A DNA stretch of 64,000 nt from Flavobacterium sp. CFS9 (GTDB lineage: Bacteria > Bacteroidota > Bacteroidia > Flavobacteriales > Flavobacteriaceae). Of the stretch, positions 18,330-27,972 are shown in pieces; the stretch's first letter is position 1; each line of letters starts with the position of its first letter. The stretch lies in contig NZ_AP031573.1 of NCBI RefSeq assembly GCF_041154745.1, positions 3,100,001-3,164,000 of the forward strand. The letters run 5' to 3'. Both the position numbers and the translations under genes were made by a program. The notes beneath the pieces were generated by a model. It was given only the letters and a program-made list of their open reading frames with translations, was not told the origin of the DNA and did not search any database.

Positions 18330-19103
18330 ATGTCCTTATTTTCAGACAACATCAGAGCACTAAGGGTTAAGCATAAAATATCGCAGGAGAAATTAGCTGA
18401 AAACCTGAGTATTACAAGAGGAAGATACGTGAAATACGAAGACGGAACTTCGGAAGCACCGTATGATATTTTAAAGAAAATCGCCTTGTATTTTCATACC
18501 AGTATCGATTTGTTACTGTCGGTCGATATTCGGAAAATAAACATCGAAAATTTGATAAAACTCGAAGGAAATCGGCTTATTCTGCCTATTCAGGTTGATA
18601 ATTTTGGAGAGAATTATATCGAAATTGTATCCCAAAGAGCAAAAGCCGGTTATCTGAACGGATACGCTGATCCGGAATATATTGAAAGCCTACAGCAGGT
18701 TTCGCTTCCGTTTTTAGGTCCAGGTAAACATCGCGGATTTCCGGTCGAAGGTGATTCGATGCCGCCACATGAAGACGGATCGATTATCATTGGACGTTAT
18801 GTGGAAAGGCTGGGAGAGGTGATGGACGGTAAAACGTATATCCTGATTACTAAAAATGAAGGAATGGTGTACAAGCGTCTGAACAAGAACAAAAAAAATA
18901 GTCTGGTTTTAGAATCGGATAATAGTTTTTATCCCAATTATGAGGTGAAAGCTTCTGATATTCTGGAGATTTGGGAATACGAGTGCAACATTGGCCGTTC
19001 GGACAAAAAACAGCAATTATCAGAAACTGAAAGTATGAAAGAACTGCTTCTTCAGGTCAAGAGAGAGGTAATGGAGATTAAGAATAATACTTCGAATACA
19101 TAA
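18330..19103 (+). CDS. LexA-like repressor: XRE helix-turn-helix plus S24 peptidase
   Basis: The 257-residue regulator has an N-terminal HTH (SDNIRALRVKHKISQEKLAE, then TRGRYVKYEDG) and a C-terminal S24 self-cleavage domain. Nucleophile S143 is in VEGDSMPP and the general base K182 in VYKRL. A likely autocleavage bond is A106-G107 in SQRAKAGYLNGY, as in LexA/UmuD/CI-type proteins. The ATG at 18,330 starts the HTH; upstream in-frame sequence overlaps dinB. In this family RecA on single-stranded DNA triggers self-cleavage and derepression. It is expected to repress itself and the divergent dinB-dnaE operon. Confidence 0.88.
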   Translation: MSLFSDNIRALRVKHKISQEKLAENLSITRGRYVKYEDGTSEAPYDILKKIALYFHTSIDLLLSVDIRKINIENLIKLEGNRLILPIQVDNFGENYIEIVSQRAKAGYLNGYADPEYIESLQQVSLPFLGPGKHRGFPVEGDSMPPHEDGSIIIGRYVERLGEVMDGKTYILITKNEGMVYKRLNKNKKNSLVLESDNSFYPNYEVKASDILEIWEYECNIGRSDKKQQLSETESMKELLLQVKREVMEIKNNTSNT

Positions 19104-19209
19104 GATTTCAGAATAACGATTAGTGATTTTTGATTTCTGATTTTTTGTTGTTAATGTGTATTTTATATTGCTTTAAATATCTGAAATTAAAAATCGTTAA
19201 TCAACAATC

Positions 19210-19315
19210 TTATTTAAGTTCTGAACCCGATTTATAATTGATTAACCGTCTGTCAGTCTGAGCGGAGTCGAAGACCTTTTGTGCCAGAAAGCCCTTCGAC
19301 TTCGCTCAGGGAGAC
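19210..19315. repeat. 106-bp direct repeat, copy A (REP-like)
   Basis: The sequence from TTATTTAAGTTCTGAACCCG to CTCAGGGAGAC recurs 236 bases downstream with two mismatches. Its second half is an imperfect hairpin: CTGAGCGGAGTCGAAG with CTTCGACTTCGCTCAG around CACAAAAGG-like loop sequence. The hairpin sits in the gap between the convergent S24 and PAP2 genes, where it could end transcription from both sides. Confidence 0.85.
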
Positions 19316-19445
19316 CATGATCAATTGACATTTTTTTTTCGCCACGAATTCACGAATTATTCTTAATCAAAATTCGTGAATTACTTCGTCCGTTTGCTAT
19401 CGCTTGGGTCGTGGTGGAAAACCTAAACAAAGTCATTCACGAATT

Positions 19446-19551
19446 TTATTTAAGTTCTGAACCCGATTTATAATTGATTAACCGTCTGTCAGTCTGAGCG
19501 GAGTCGAAGACCTTTTGTGCCAGAGAGCCCTTCGACTCCGCTCAGGGAGAC
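19446..19551. repeat. 106-bp direct repeat, copy B (REP-like)
   Basis: This is the second copy of the 106-bp unit, 18 bases before the end of the PAP2 gene. Between the two copies (19,330-19,445) is a different inverted element around AATTCACGAATTATTC / AATTCGTGAATTAC. Confidence 0.85.
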
Positions 19552-19569
19552 TATTGCTAAAATAAAAAT

Positions 19570-20331
19570 CTAAAAAACCTTCACAAAGCCCAATCCATAT
19601 TGTTTGCCATTATAAAATGGCATTACCATAGAAGTTGATTTGTTTTCAGAAGATGATTTAAAAAGTTTTTTAGTGATATACGGATTCAGCCAATAGGCAA
19701 TTTTAGTACTCAAAATCCCAATTCCAGCTCCGGCAGCAACATCTGTTAGCCAATGGCGGTTGTTGTAAATTCTGAAAAGCCCTGTTCCGGTGGCTACGGC
19801 ATAACCCGCAATTCCGTACCAAATTGATTTGTCTTTGTATTCCTGCCATAAAAACTCTGCTCCGGCAAAAGCAGTTGCCGTATGTCCTGAAGGGAAGGAG
19901 TTTTTTGAACTGCCATCTGGCCTCTCTTCATGGGTAATCGATTTTAAACCCAAAACAGTCGAAGCCATAATAACATATGAAGTTACAAAAATGACAGAGC
20001 GGTCACGTATATTATTTTTTCCCTCCACACCAAAAGCATTCAGGGCATAAACCGAAGCTGCAGGCGCATATTGCGAGAAATCATCAATTGTGATTTTTTT
20101 GTCAATATCCTCCGTAACCTCTTTTTTAATCTGCGAATTGAAACTCAGCAACTGGTCACTTTCAAGCCCAATAACTCCGTAGCCAATTAGTACTCCCGGA
20201 ATGATTAGTTGCTTGTAATTGAATTTTAATTGATGTGAAGTACTGTCAACTTTCGTGATCGAATCATTTTGCTGTGCCTGGGCACCCAAAAAAACAAATA
20301 AAAATACCAGAGAAATCGTTTTGTAAAACAT
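19570..20331 (-). CDS. PAP2-family phosphatase, exported
   Basis: The 253-residue protein has a signal peptide (MFYKTISLVFLFVFLGAQAQ). The three PAP2 phosphatase motifs are complete: K-x6-RP in KSITHEERP, SFPSGHTATAF and R-x5-H-x3-D in RIYNNRHWLTD. Such enzymes dephosphorylate lipid phosphates, for example undecaprenyl pyrophosphate or phosphatidic/lipid A phosphates, at the outer face of the membrane or in the periplasm. The substrate cannot be told apart from sequence. It is monocistronic. Confidence 0.87.
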   Translation of the reverse strand: MFYKTISLVFLFVFLGAQAQQNDSITKVDSTSHQLKFNYKQLIIPGVLIGYGVIGLESDQLLSFNSQIKKEVTEDIDKKITIDDFSQYAPAASVYALNAFGVEGKNNIRDRSVIFVTSYVIMASTVLGLKSITHEERPDGSSKNSFPSGHTATAFAGAEFLWQEYKDKSIWYGIAGYAVATGTGLFRIYNNRHWLTDVAAGAGIGILSTKIAYWLNPYITKKLFKSSSENKSTSMVMPFYNGKQYGLGFVKVF

Positions 20332-20713
20332 CTTTCGTTATTGTTAAAAGTTGCAATATTAACGTATGTATACATGAAGTATTTTTGCTTTAATCGAACC
20401 TTAAGCGAATATTAACCTGCTGGCTTTAAAATAAATAATTGAATTAAGATTGACTAAATATTATACCGTTTTAAGTGATCGCCCTGAGCGAAATTGAAGG
20501 ACTTTATAATAGAAAAGGTCTTCGACTTCGCTCAGACTGACAAATGTAATAAAATTGAATTTGACTGTCCGCTAAACGGAATAATGATACAGATGAAATA
20601 GATTTTCATCGAATATAAATAAAAAAATCCGTTTTCATCGGTTTAAATCAGTGTCATCTGCGTGCCATTTTAAAATTAGTACAAGTAACGGATAGTTATT
20701 AAATTGGATTTAT
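20332..20713. repeat. Gap with REP-like hairpin
   Basis: Bases of about 20,480-20,541 form an imperfect inverted repeat: CGCCCTGAGCGAAATTGAAGG with CTTCGACTTCGCTCAG, again the CTGAGCG-TCGAAG family. On the kinase side (20,600-20,680) is a fragment related to the ATCTGCGTG repeat found in other gaps. The promoter of the PAP2 gene should lie here but is not clear. Confidence 0.6.
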
Positions 20714-22435
20714 TTAAACTTTCAAGGAAAACCAAAAAGTACTTCCCAGTCCTAAATTACTTTCAACACCAATTGTTCCGTTTTGAGCTTCGATAAATTC
20801 TTTACTGATGGCGAGCCCCAATCCCGTTCCTGATTTCTGACTTCCGGGAATTTGAAAATATTTATCAAAAACTTTGTCTTTATAACGGGCATCAATTCCT
20901 TTTCCTGTATCAATAACCTGAAATGTAATCTGATCGTTTTCTTCTTTTAACCGAATGATAATGGTACTTTTTTCAGACGAGTAGGTGATAGCATTCGATA
21001 AATAATTAATCAAAACCCAACCTGTTTTTTCACTGTCGGCTTTTACATTTTGCAGCTGTTCATTGGCTTCCACTACGAGTTTTATTTTCTTTTGCTCTGC
21101 CTGAATTTTTACCGCTTCGGTAGCATAATTTACAATGGCGTACGGATTGCTTTTTTCGATGTTTAACTGGATATTCCCAGTCTCTAATTGAGATAAATTA
21201 AGCAATTCACCTGTGATCTTCAATAAACGCTGACTGTCTTCTTTGATACTTTCGACCAGTTGTTTCTGATCGTCGTTCATTTCTCCCGTTTTATTATTCT
21301 GAAGCAATTGAAGGCTCAGTTTTATAGACGCAATCGGTGTTTTTAATTCGTGTGAAACGGTTGCAATAAAATTAGTTTTTGCAAAATCTAGTTCTTTAAA
21401 TAAGGTAATATTTCGTAGAATGATAACATCTCCAATATTGATTTCCTTTTCTTCGCCTGTTGGAGTTATGGTAATATTGATGGTTTCTTTATCGAAATAA
21501 CTTTCTTTTCCATGGGCAAAAATCTTCATCGGCTGTTTTTTCTGAGCATCATTTGCCGGTTCTTTCATAATTAAAGAGCGAATCAAATCATTGGAAACTG
21601 CCAAAGCAGAAGCAGATTGACCAATAACCTCTTCGAGTTTCATTCCGATAATTTTCAGAGCTTCATCATTTACAAACAAAATGACACCTTCATGGTCTAA
21701 ACCAATAATAGGATCGTGCATGTTGTTGATTAAAGTTTCCAGACGTTTTTTCTCAAAGAATAATTTGTACAAATTACTATTGTTGTATTCCTGAAGTTTT
21801 TGCGCCATGGTATTAAAGGATTTTGCCAGATCACCATATTCATTGTGATTGGTAAAATGTACCCGTTCGGAATAATTTTTATTGGCAATTTCTTTAATAC
21901 TCTGGGTCAGTTCCTTAATTGGATTGGCGATATTATTGGGCAGATTAACCAGTAAATTAAAGGCGATCAGAAAGCAGAGCGTGCCTACAATGGCAATCCA
22001 TAAATTGGCATTTTCGGCGGTATGTTTGGCAATATCGCTTTTTTGTTTGATGGCATCCAGATTGAGTTTCATAATCGAAAAAATATCCTGCCTGATTTGT
22101 GCTTTCACCGTTTCGTTAGAACCGTTTTTTTCTAAAAGGGCAAAATCACTTTCGAGTTTGGCAGTGGCTTCTTTTTCTCCGGGTTCTGTAACATTGCGGG
22201 TTTGTTTCTCAAGATATTCCTTAAAAATATGAATTGTACTGTCACTATTCACTTTGATTTCATCCAGAGACAAAATCATATTTCTGGAATATTCCAGCGT
22301 ATTGTAATTTGCTTTCAGAATATTCTCGGTATCTGCTTTTATCAAAAACACAGCGTATCCGCTCACTAATGAGAGTATAATAATCATTAAGAATAACAAT
22401 CCGACTCCCAGATTCAATTTGGTTTTAATTCTCAT
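20714..22435 (-). CDS. Sensor histidine kinase of the kdp locus (HAMP-PAS-HisKA-HATPase)
   Basis: The 573-residue membrane kinase has transmembrane helices at about 8-31 and 147-166, then HAMP (about 167-220), a PAS domain (about 232-345), HisKA with His 362 (FIATVSHELKTPIASIK) and an ATPase domain (NAITYSS, DTGKGID, GTGLGLAISKEF). It is the last gene of the potassium-transport locus, 88 bases after a KdpD-like gene that lacks a kinase domain. It probably supplies the kinase activity for that sensor and phosphorylates the sigma-54-type regulator encoded at the other end. The gap before it has an inverted TGTGAAATGT repeat. Confidence 0.9.
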   Translation of the reverse strand: MRIKTKLNLGVGLLFLMIIILSLVSGYAVFLIKADTENILKANYNTLEYSRNMILSLDEIKVNSDSTIHIFKEYLEKQTRNVTEPGEKEATAKLESDFALLEKNGSNETVKAQIRQDIFSIMKLNLDAIKQKSDIAKHTAENANLWIAIVGTLCFLIAFNLLVNLPNNIANPIKELTQSIKEIANKNYSERVHFTNHNEYGDLAKSFNTMAQKLQEYNNSNLYKLFFEKKRLETLINNMHDPIIGLDHEGVILFVNDEALKIIGMKLEEVIGQSASALAVSNDLIRSLIMKEPANDAQKKQPMKIFAHGKESYFDKETINITITPTGEEKEINIGDVIILRNITLFKELDFAKTNFIATVSHELKTPIASIKLSLQLLQNNKTGEMNDDQKQLVESIKEDSQRLLKITGELLNLSQLETGNIQLNIEKSNPYAIVNYATEAVKIQAEQKKIKLVVEANEQLQNVKADSEKTGWVLINYLSNAITYSSEKSTIIIRLKEENDQITFQVIDTGKGIDARYKDKVFDKYFQIPGSQKSGTGLGLAISKEFIEAQNGTIGVESNLGLGSTFWFSLKV

Positions 22436-22523
22436 ATTTTATTTTTTCTAGTAAAAAGTTGGTTGTGAAATGTAAAATGTATTTCACAAAACATCTCATA
22501 TCTCACATTTTACATAAAACATT

Positions 22524-23645
22524 TCAGGATAATATAACAAGATCCACATTTGATAAAGACAGACTATTTAACAAGCGTCTGAAAATGGTTGTAGACAAAA
22601 TTACTTTAAATAAATTTAAATGTGGTTTTCCAATACAAACCGTTGTGATTTGTTTTTCTTCAACAGTCATTAAGATAGCATCTGCGATATTTTTGTTCTC
22701 TACTTTAATCACTTCGGCACCCAGCTGTACGGCCAGTTTAAAATTATTAATTAGATAACGCTGTTTGTCTAAAGCAATTTTGGTGCTGCTTTCTTTGGGC
22801 GTTTCTACATACAAAACATACCAGGAACCGTTATAATAACTGGCCAGACGTGCTGCTTTTCGGATTACAATTTTGGCTGTTTTATCGTTGCTGCTAATAC
22901 AGGCCAGTAATTTTTCGTGTCGTAAAGCATGCAGTTGAGGTACTTCATTTTCTACTTTTCGAACAACCTGACTGGCTACTTCTTTCAAAGCCAATTCACG
23001 CAATTGTAAAATTTGTTCTGATTTGAAAAAATTAGACAAAGCGGTCTGAATTTTATCTGCCGTATAAATTTTACCTTCTTTCAAACGCGCAATCAAATCT
23101 TCAGAGGTTAAATCGATGTTTACGACTTCATCGGCCAATCGCAAAACATTGTCCGGAATGCGTTCCTGAACATCAATATTGGTGATGCGTTTAACGTCTT
23201 CATTTAAACTTTCAATATGTTGAATATTTACTGCCGATATCACATTGATTCCGGCTTCCAGAATTTCCAAAACATCCTGCCAGCGTTTTTCATTTTTACT
23301 TCCTTCAACGTTGGTATGTGCAAGTTCATCGACAATTACAACTTCGGGTCTAAGATTGATAATCGCCTGTACATCGAGTTCTTCCAGCTCCTTCCCTTTA
23401 TAGAAAATGGTTCGCCGTGGAATCACAGGCAAACCAGACAAAAGCTCATGCGTTTCTTTTCGCATGTGCGTTTCGATGTAACCAATTTTTACATCAATTC
23501 CGTTTCTTAATAACGAATGTGCTTCCTGCAGCATCCGATAGGTTTTACCCACACCGGCACTCATTCCAATGTAGATTTTGAATTTTCCCTTTCGTGATTT
23601 CTGGATTAAATCGAGAAAGTGCTGTGCATTATTTTCTTTTTCCAT
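22524..23645 (-). CDS. kdpD: KdpD-like sensor without kinase domain
   Basis: The 373-residue protein covers only the N-terminal part of classical KdpD (about 900 residues). The KdpD domain has a Walker A, IGMSAGVGKTYRML (residues 26-39), and VIVDELAHTNVEGS. A universal-stress-protein fold follows (about 240-373). The four-helix membrane region and the kinase are absent; a separate kinase gene follows. The ATG at 23,645 (MEKENNAQHF) is chosen over one 45 bases upstream that translates a repeat. It should sense intracellular K+ or related cues and act on the partner kinase. Confidence 0.88.
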   Translation of the reverse strand: MEKENNAQHFLDLIQKSRKGKFKIYIGMSAGVGKTYRMLQEAHSLLRNGIDVKIGYIETHMRKETHELLSGLPVIPRRTIFYKGKELEELDVQAIINLRPEVVIVDELAHTNVEGSKNEKRWQDVLEILEAGINVISAVNIQHIESLNEDVKRITNIDVQERIPDNVLRLADEVVNIDLTSEDLIARLKEGKIYTADKIQTALSNFFKSEQILQLRELALKEVASQVVRKVENEVPQLHALRHEKLLACISSNDKTAKIVIRKAARLASYYNGSWYVLYVETPKESSTKIALDKQRYLINNFKLAVQLGAEVIKVENKNIADAILMTVEEKQITTVCIGKPHLNLFKVILSTTIFRRLLNSLSLSNVDLVILS

Positions 23646-23716
23646 GTTTTTTGCTTTAAGCTTTAAGGAATAAGCTTTAGGCAGCAGCACAAGAGCTTAC
23701 TGCCTAAAGCCTAAAG
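23646..23716. repeat. Inverted AAGCTTTAGGCAG repeat between porin and kdpD
   Basis: GCTTTAGGCAG and CTGCCTAAAGC form an 11-bp stem around a 15-base loop, flanked by further GCTTTAAGC half-copies. A related sequence with the same words lies at 36,233-36,300, between tRNA-Ala and 23S. It is probably a dispersed repeat that forms a transcript hairpin inside the operon. Confidence 0.7.
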
Positions 23717-24793
23717 CTAAAATGAAATCGCCAGCGAAGTGGTTACAAATGTATTGGTATCCGTTGGAAGATTATTCTTTGTAAATATTTCATCTTTACT
23801 GGAAAGATTTCTTGCTTCTATTCTAAACATTACATTGTCAGTTACTAAGTAATCAAAGTTAGCTGAAAATCCGTAAGTTTTAAAGCCATTTGGAGTTTCT
23901 GTGGCAATAATTACTCCTTTTTCATCGCTATAATATTCGCCTCGGGCTGCAAGCTGGATTTTATCAGTAGGTTTGTATTGTACGATCAAAATTGGAGAAA
24001 ACCAGGTGTCGTATTTGTTACTGTTTTTAGCCGACTGTTGTGACCCAATATCAAAACCAGCTGTAATATTGGTTTTATCCGTTACTTTAAATTGTCCGTA
24101 GAAATTATTAAAGTAACGCCATTTTTTGTCGATATCCGGTTGCTCATTTCCAACATAAGTGCTCCAGTTTAAAACCACTTTGTCTGTTGGTTTGTAGGTA
24201 ACCTGAGTTCCAAATGCAGGAGTTTGATTGCCTTCAACTTTTTGGATACGCTGCCAGCCATTCAAATACATACCGGCTAAGTACCATTCTCCGGATTCAG
24301 AAGTGTAACCAATTTTAACTCCTGTTTCATAATAAGGAGAGTTTTCAGCCAAAATTCCTCTGGTTAGATTTTGACAATCTTTTCCAATAGCACTTTCAAA
24401 ACCAAGATGCGAAGGCATAATTCCCGCATCGACCCATAAATTATGAGAAGAAGAAATCTTCACTCCCACATTGGCTTCATATACATTTTTTAGTAAACCC
24501 TGTTCGGCTGCCAGGTTGTATTCGGCATAAGTTCCGGCCATCAGCGCAAAATTTCCGCGAACATTCCCTTTGCTGTAGTTTACTTTTGCCAATCCTAAAT
24601 TGATGTTCATTTCATTACTTTTATTGTAATTGTAAATAAAACCCGGACGAGTATGATTATCCGGTTTTGCGAAATCATAGCTGTAATAAACGTCTACATA
24701 CCCTGAAAATGTAAAGGGACTTTTAGATTCTTCCTGAGCATGTAAATTGCTAAAACCAAAAGCGATTAGAGCAGTAAGTATTGTTTTTTTCAT
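23717..24793 (-). CDS. Outer-membrane beta-barrel porin (BBP2/OmpL-like)
   Basis: The 358-residue protein has a signal peptide (MKKTILTALIAFGFSNLHAQ) and then alternating beta strands rich in aromatic residues, ending in a strand (TNTFVTTSLAISF) with the C-terminal Phe typical of outer-membrane barrels. FTFSGYVDVYYSYDFAKPDN at the start fits the putative porin-2 (OmpL-like) family. Between kdpC and kdpD on the same strand, it could let K+ or another solute cross the outer membrane when the Kdp pump is induced. That link is inferred from position only. Confidence 0.82.
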   Translation of the reverse strand: MKKTILTALIAFGFSNLHAQEESKSPFTFSGYVDVYYSYDFAKPDNHTRPGFIYNYNKSNEMNINLGLAKVNYSKGNVRGNFALMAGTYAEYNLAAEQGLLKNVYEANVGVKISSSHNLWVDAGIMPSHLGFESAIGKDCQNLTRGILAENSPYYETGVKIGYTSESGEWYLAGMYLNGWQRIQKVEGNQTPAFGTQVTYKPTDKVVLNWSTYVGNEQPDIDKKWRYFNNFYGQFKVTDKTNITAGFDIGSQQSAKNSNKYDTWFSPILIVQYKPTDKIQLAARGEYYSDEKGVIIATETPNGFKTYGFSANFDYLVTDNVMFRIEARNLSSKDEIFTKNNLPTDTNTFVTTSLAISF

Positions 24794-25178
24794 TTTGTTT
24801 CTATTGTGAGGAAACAGTGTCCTCAGGTATTAATTTATTTAGTAGATTTTTTAGGAGCTAATCCCGCTATCCACTGCAATCTTTTGTGTCCTCCGCGGCG
24901 GACACAAAAGGATTTCCGTTTCTATCGGGGCTAGGGTATTTGGGGCAAAAAGGGGGGGTATTATAATCGATTTTATATCCTAATAAGTTTCTAAAACCTG
25001 TTAGGTATTTTTTAAAATTATTTTCTATTCTGATTTTACGTTCTGTTTGTCATTTCGACGTAAGGAGACTCGAGCGATAGCGAACAGGCGAAGCAAATCT
25101 TCGCAAGAAGTTCCGTAATGAATATCAATCTTTGTCAAATCTGACAGGTTTTTGAAACCTGTCAGATTTAAAAATGTA
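24794..25178. repeat. Intra-operon gap with two repeat types
   Basis: Bases of about 24,860-24,935 hold an element with the words CCCGCTATCC, CTTTTGTGTC, GACACAAAAGGAT and ATCGGGGCTA. It is a hairpin (CTTTTGTGTCC/GGACACAAAAG) whose relative lies at 33,640-33,712. Bases 25,137-25,169 are a perfect 15-bp hairpin, AAATCTGACAGGTTT with AAACCTGTCAGATTT. On the minus strand the second could attenuate transcription between kdpC and the porin gene. Confidence 0.7.
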
Positions 25179-25730
25179 TTATTTCAATTGATCAAGGGCA
25201 ATGTTCAGTTCCAGAACATTAACCGTTGCCGGTCCTACAACAGCGGTATTGATTTTAGATTCTACCAAAGCTTTCACGTTAGCCTCGTCTAGTTTTCTTT
25301 CTTTGGCAATACGTTTTACCTGAATTAAAGCACCTTGGGGAGAGATATTCGGGTCTAAACCGCTTCCTGAAGCTGTTACCATATCGGCAGGGATCTCAGA
25401 TTTTTTCAGGTAAGGATGAACGATTAGGAAAGTATCTACTCTTTTTTGAACCAAAGCCAGATATTCGGCATTGCTTGGTCCTTTATTGCTTCCCGCACTT
25501 CCCGCAGCATTATAATCTACAGCCGAAGGTCTTCCCCAGAAATAATTGGATTTATCGAATTTCTGACCAATTTTTTGGTATCCTACAACTTTTCCGTTAA
25601 CCGAAATGGTTTCTCCTTTTCCTTGATTTGGAGCAAACTGTGCAATTCCGTAGATGGCCAGAGGATAAATAACGGCAAACAGAATTACGGTAATCAGTGT
25701 AAGTTTTAATAGTGAAAGTATATTTTTCAT
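25179..25730 (-). CDS. kdpC: Potassium-transporting ATPase subunit C
   Basis: The 183-residue protein has one N-terminal transmembrane helix (LLKLTLITVILFAVIYPLAI) and a periplasmic domain. Family features are visible: SNYFWGRPSAVDYNAAGSAG, LVTASGSGLDPNISP (as DMVTASGSGLDPNISPQGAL) and VNVLELN near the end. KdpC is thought to help ATP binding and stabilise the KdpFABC complex, an inner-membrane high-affinity K+ pump induced at low K+. It follows kdpB by 95 bases. Confidence 0.95.
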   Translation of the reverse strand: MKNILSLLKLTLITVILFAVIYPLAIYGIAQFAPNQGKGETISVNGKVVGYQKIGQKFDKSNYFWGRPSAVDYNAAGSAGSNKGPSNAEYLALVQKRVDTFLIVHPYLKKSEIPADMVTASGSGLDPNISPQGALIQVKRIAKERKLDEANVKALVESKINTAVVGPATVNVLELNIALDQLK

Positions 25731-25825
25731 TTTTTTTATTTTTTGAGTTTCTGAGACGCTAAGTCTCTAAGATGCTAAGGGAAAACTCAGAATCTTAGCA
25801 GCTTAGTTCCTTAGTAACTTCATGT

Positions 25826-27859
25826 TTACATAAATAGAGCAACAACTATATCAATTAACTTAATTCCGATAAAAGGCACAAGCAGTCCGCCTAAACCATA
25901 GATCAATAAGTTTCTTTTTAAGATCGCACTTGCTCCGATTGGTTTATAATCAACACCTCTTAAGGCTAATGGAATCAATATAGGAATAATCACCGCGTTA
26001 AAAATTACAGCCGATAAAATGGCACTTTCCGGACTGTGCAGACGCATGATATTTAAACCTTCCAAAGCCGGGATTGCCGTGATGAAAAGGGCAGGGACAA
26101 TAGCAAAATATTTCGCTACGTCATTGGCAATAGAGAAAGTGGTTAAAGTTCCTCGGGTCATTAATAACTGCTTACCAATTTCGATAATCTCGATTAATTT
26201 TGTTGGATCGTTATCAAGATCCACCATGTTTCCGGCTTCTTTAGCGGCCTGGGTTCCACTGTTCATGGCAACACCTACGTTAGCTTGTGCAAGAGCAGGA
26301 GCATCATTAGTTCCGTCACCCATCATGGCTACCAGTTTACCCAGATTTTGCTCGTTTTTAATGTAGTTCATTTTGTCCTCAGGTTTTGCTTCGGCGATGA
26401 AATCATCAACACCGGCAGCCTCGGCAATAAACTTCGCAGTAAGCGGATTATCTCCGGTTACCATCACCGTTTTAACTCCCATTTTTCTCAAACGGTCAAA
26501 ACGTTCTTTCATTCCCGTTTTAATAATATCCTGTAATTCGATTACACCTTGTACCTCATTGTTCTTAATTACAACTAATGGCGTTCCTCCTTTAGAAGAA
26601 ATATCAATAACCTTTTGAGCAATATCTTCCGGGAAAGAGTTTCCAGCCTGAAGTGCTATGTTTTTTGCAGCATCCTGAGCTCCTTTTCTAATATTGGTTC
26701 CGTCTTTTAAAACAACTCCGGAAGTTCGGGTTTCTGCGGTAAATTTGATTAAAGTAGCACCTTCAATAGATAATTTACTGGCAATATCTGCTCCTGCCAA
26801 TTCTACGATACTTTTCCCTTCCGGAGTGTCATCTGCCAATGAACTTAGCACGGCCGATTTTATAAAGTCTTCCTGAGTAACTCCTTTTGCAGGATAAAAA
26901 TTAGTTGCTTTTCTGTTTCCAATGGTGATGGTTCCGGTTTTATCTAAAAGTAAAACGTCAATATCTCCGGCAGTTTCAACTGCTTTTCCTGATTTTGTAA
27001 TAACGTTAGCACGCAACGCTCTGTCCATACCCGCGATACCAATAGCTGAAAGCAGACCTCCAATTGTCGTTGGAATTAAACATACAAATAAAGAGATGAA
27101 AGCTGCAATCGTGATGGGTGCATTTGCATAGTCGGCAAACGGTTTTAGCGTAACGCACACAATCACGAAGATTAAAGTAAATGCAGCTAATAAAATGGTT
27201 AATGCAATTTCGTTTGGTGTTTTCTGACGGCTTGCACCTTCAACCAAAGCAATCATTTTGTCCAGGAAGCTTTCACCCGGTTCAGACGTTACAATTACTT
27301 TGATTTTGTCTGATAATACTTTTGTTCCGCCGGTTACAGAGGATTTATCACCTCCGGCTTCTCTAATTACAGGGGCACTTTCTCCGGTAATGGCACTTTC
27401 GTCAATGGTAGCCAATCCTTCGATAATTTCACCGTCAGTGGCAATTAAATCGCCTGATTCACAAATGAAGACGTCTCCTTTTTTCAATTCAGAAGAACTG
27501 ATATTTTTGATTTCTCCGTTAGGTAAAATTTGTCTGGCCGGAGTTTCCTCACGTGTTTTTCTTAAACTGTCGGCTTGTGCTTTTCCTCTGGCTTCGGCAA
27601 TTGCCTCAGCAAAATTAGCAAACAAAAGTGTAGCCAGTAAAATTAAAAATACAATTAAGTTGTAAATGAAACTACCCTGATCTGCAGCTCCCATTAAAAT
27701 GGAAACACAAACAGCAAACATAATGGCGGTTCCTATTTCCACGGTAAACATTACCGGATTTTTGATCATCAATTTTGGATTAAGCTTTACAAAAGACTGC
27801 ACTAAGGCTTCTTTTACCTGCTTACTTTCAAACAATGAAGTGGATTTATTATGAGTCAT
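25826..27859 (-). CDS. kdpB: Potassium-transporting ATPase subunit B
   Basis: The 677-residue P-type ATPase is the energy-coupling subunit of KdpFABC. The phosphorylation motif [15 protein letters not shown] is at about residue 303. The actuator loop has [10 protein letters not shown] (TGES), and the hinge/phosphatase motif is [20 protein letters not shown] with [16 protein letters not shown]. Length and order match the family. The gap to kdpA (113 bases) carries TGTGAAATGT-type inverted repeats, so the transcript may be processed or attenuated there. Confidence 0.97.
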   Translation of the reverse strand: MTHNKSTSLFESKQVKEALVQSFVKLNPKLMIKNPVMFTVEIGTAIMFAVCVSILMGAADQGSFIYNLIVFLILLATLLFANFAEAIAEARGKAQADSLRKTREETPARQILPNGEIKNISSSELKKGDVFICESGDLIATDGEIIEGLATIDESAITGESAPVIREAGGDKSSVTGGTKVLSDKIKVIVTSEPGESFLDKMIALVEGASRQKTPNEIALTILLAAFTLIFVIVCVTLKPFADYANAPITIAAFISLFVCLIPTTIGGLLSAIGIAGMDRALRANVITKSGKAVETAGDIDVLLLDKTGTITIGNRKATNFYPAKGVTQEDFIKSAVLSSLADDTPEGKSIVELAGADIASKLSIEGATLIKFTAETRTSGVVLKDGTNIRKGAQDAAKNIALQAGNSFPEDIAQKVIDISSKGGTPLVVIKNNEVQGVIELQDIIKTGMKERFDRLRKMGVKTVMVTGDNPLTAKFIAEAAGVDDFIAEAKPEDKMNYIKNEQNLGKLVAMMGDGTNDAPALAQANVGVAMNSGTQAAKEAGNMVDLDNDPTKLIEIIEIGKQLLMTRGTLTTFSIANDVAKYFAIVPALFITAIPALEGLNIMRLHSPESAILSAVIFNAVIIPILIPLALRGVDYKPIGASAILKRNLLIYGLGGLLVPFIGIKLIDIVVALFM

Positions 27860-27972
27860 TTTTCTTTGTGTAAAATGTTATTTGTGAAATGTTATCTGTG
27901 AGATGTTATTTGTGAGATGTAAGATGATAATTGTGAATACGATTTCATTTCACACCTCACATTTTACATTTT

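Noticed and set aside
25137..25169. Intrinsic terminator between kdpC and the porin gene
   Set aside because: The hairpin is perfect, but no T run follows on the minus strand; it is kept only as a repeat/attenuator candidate.
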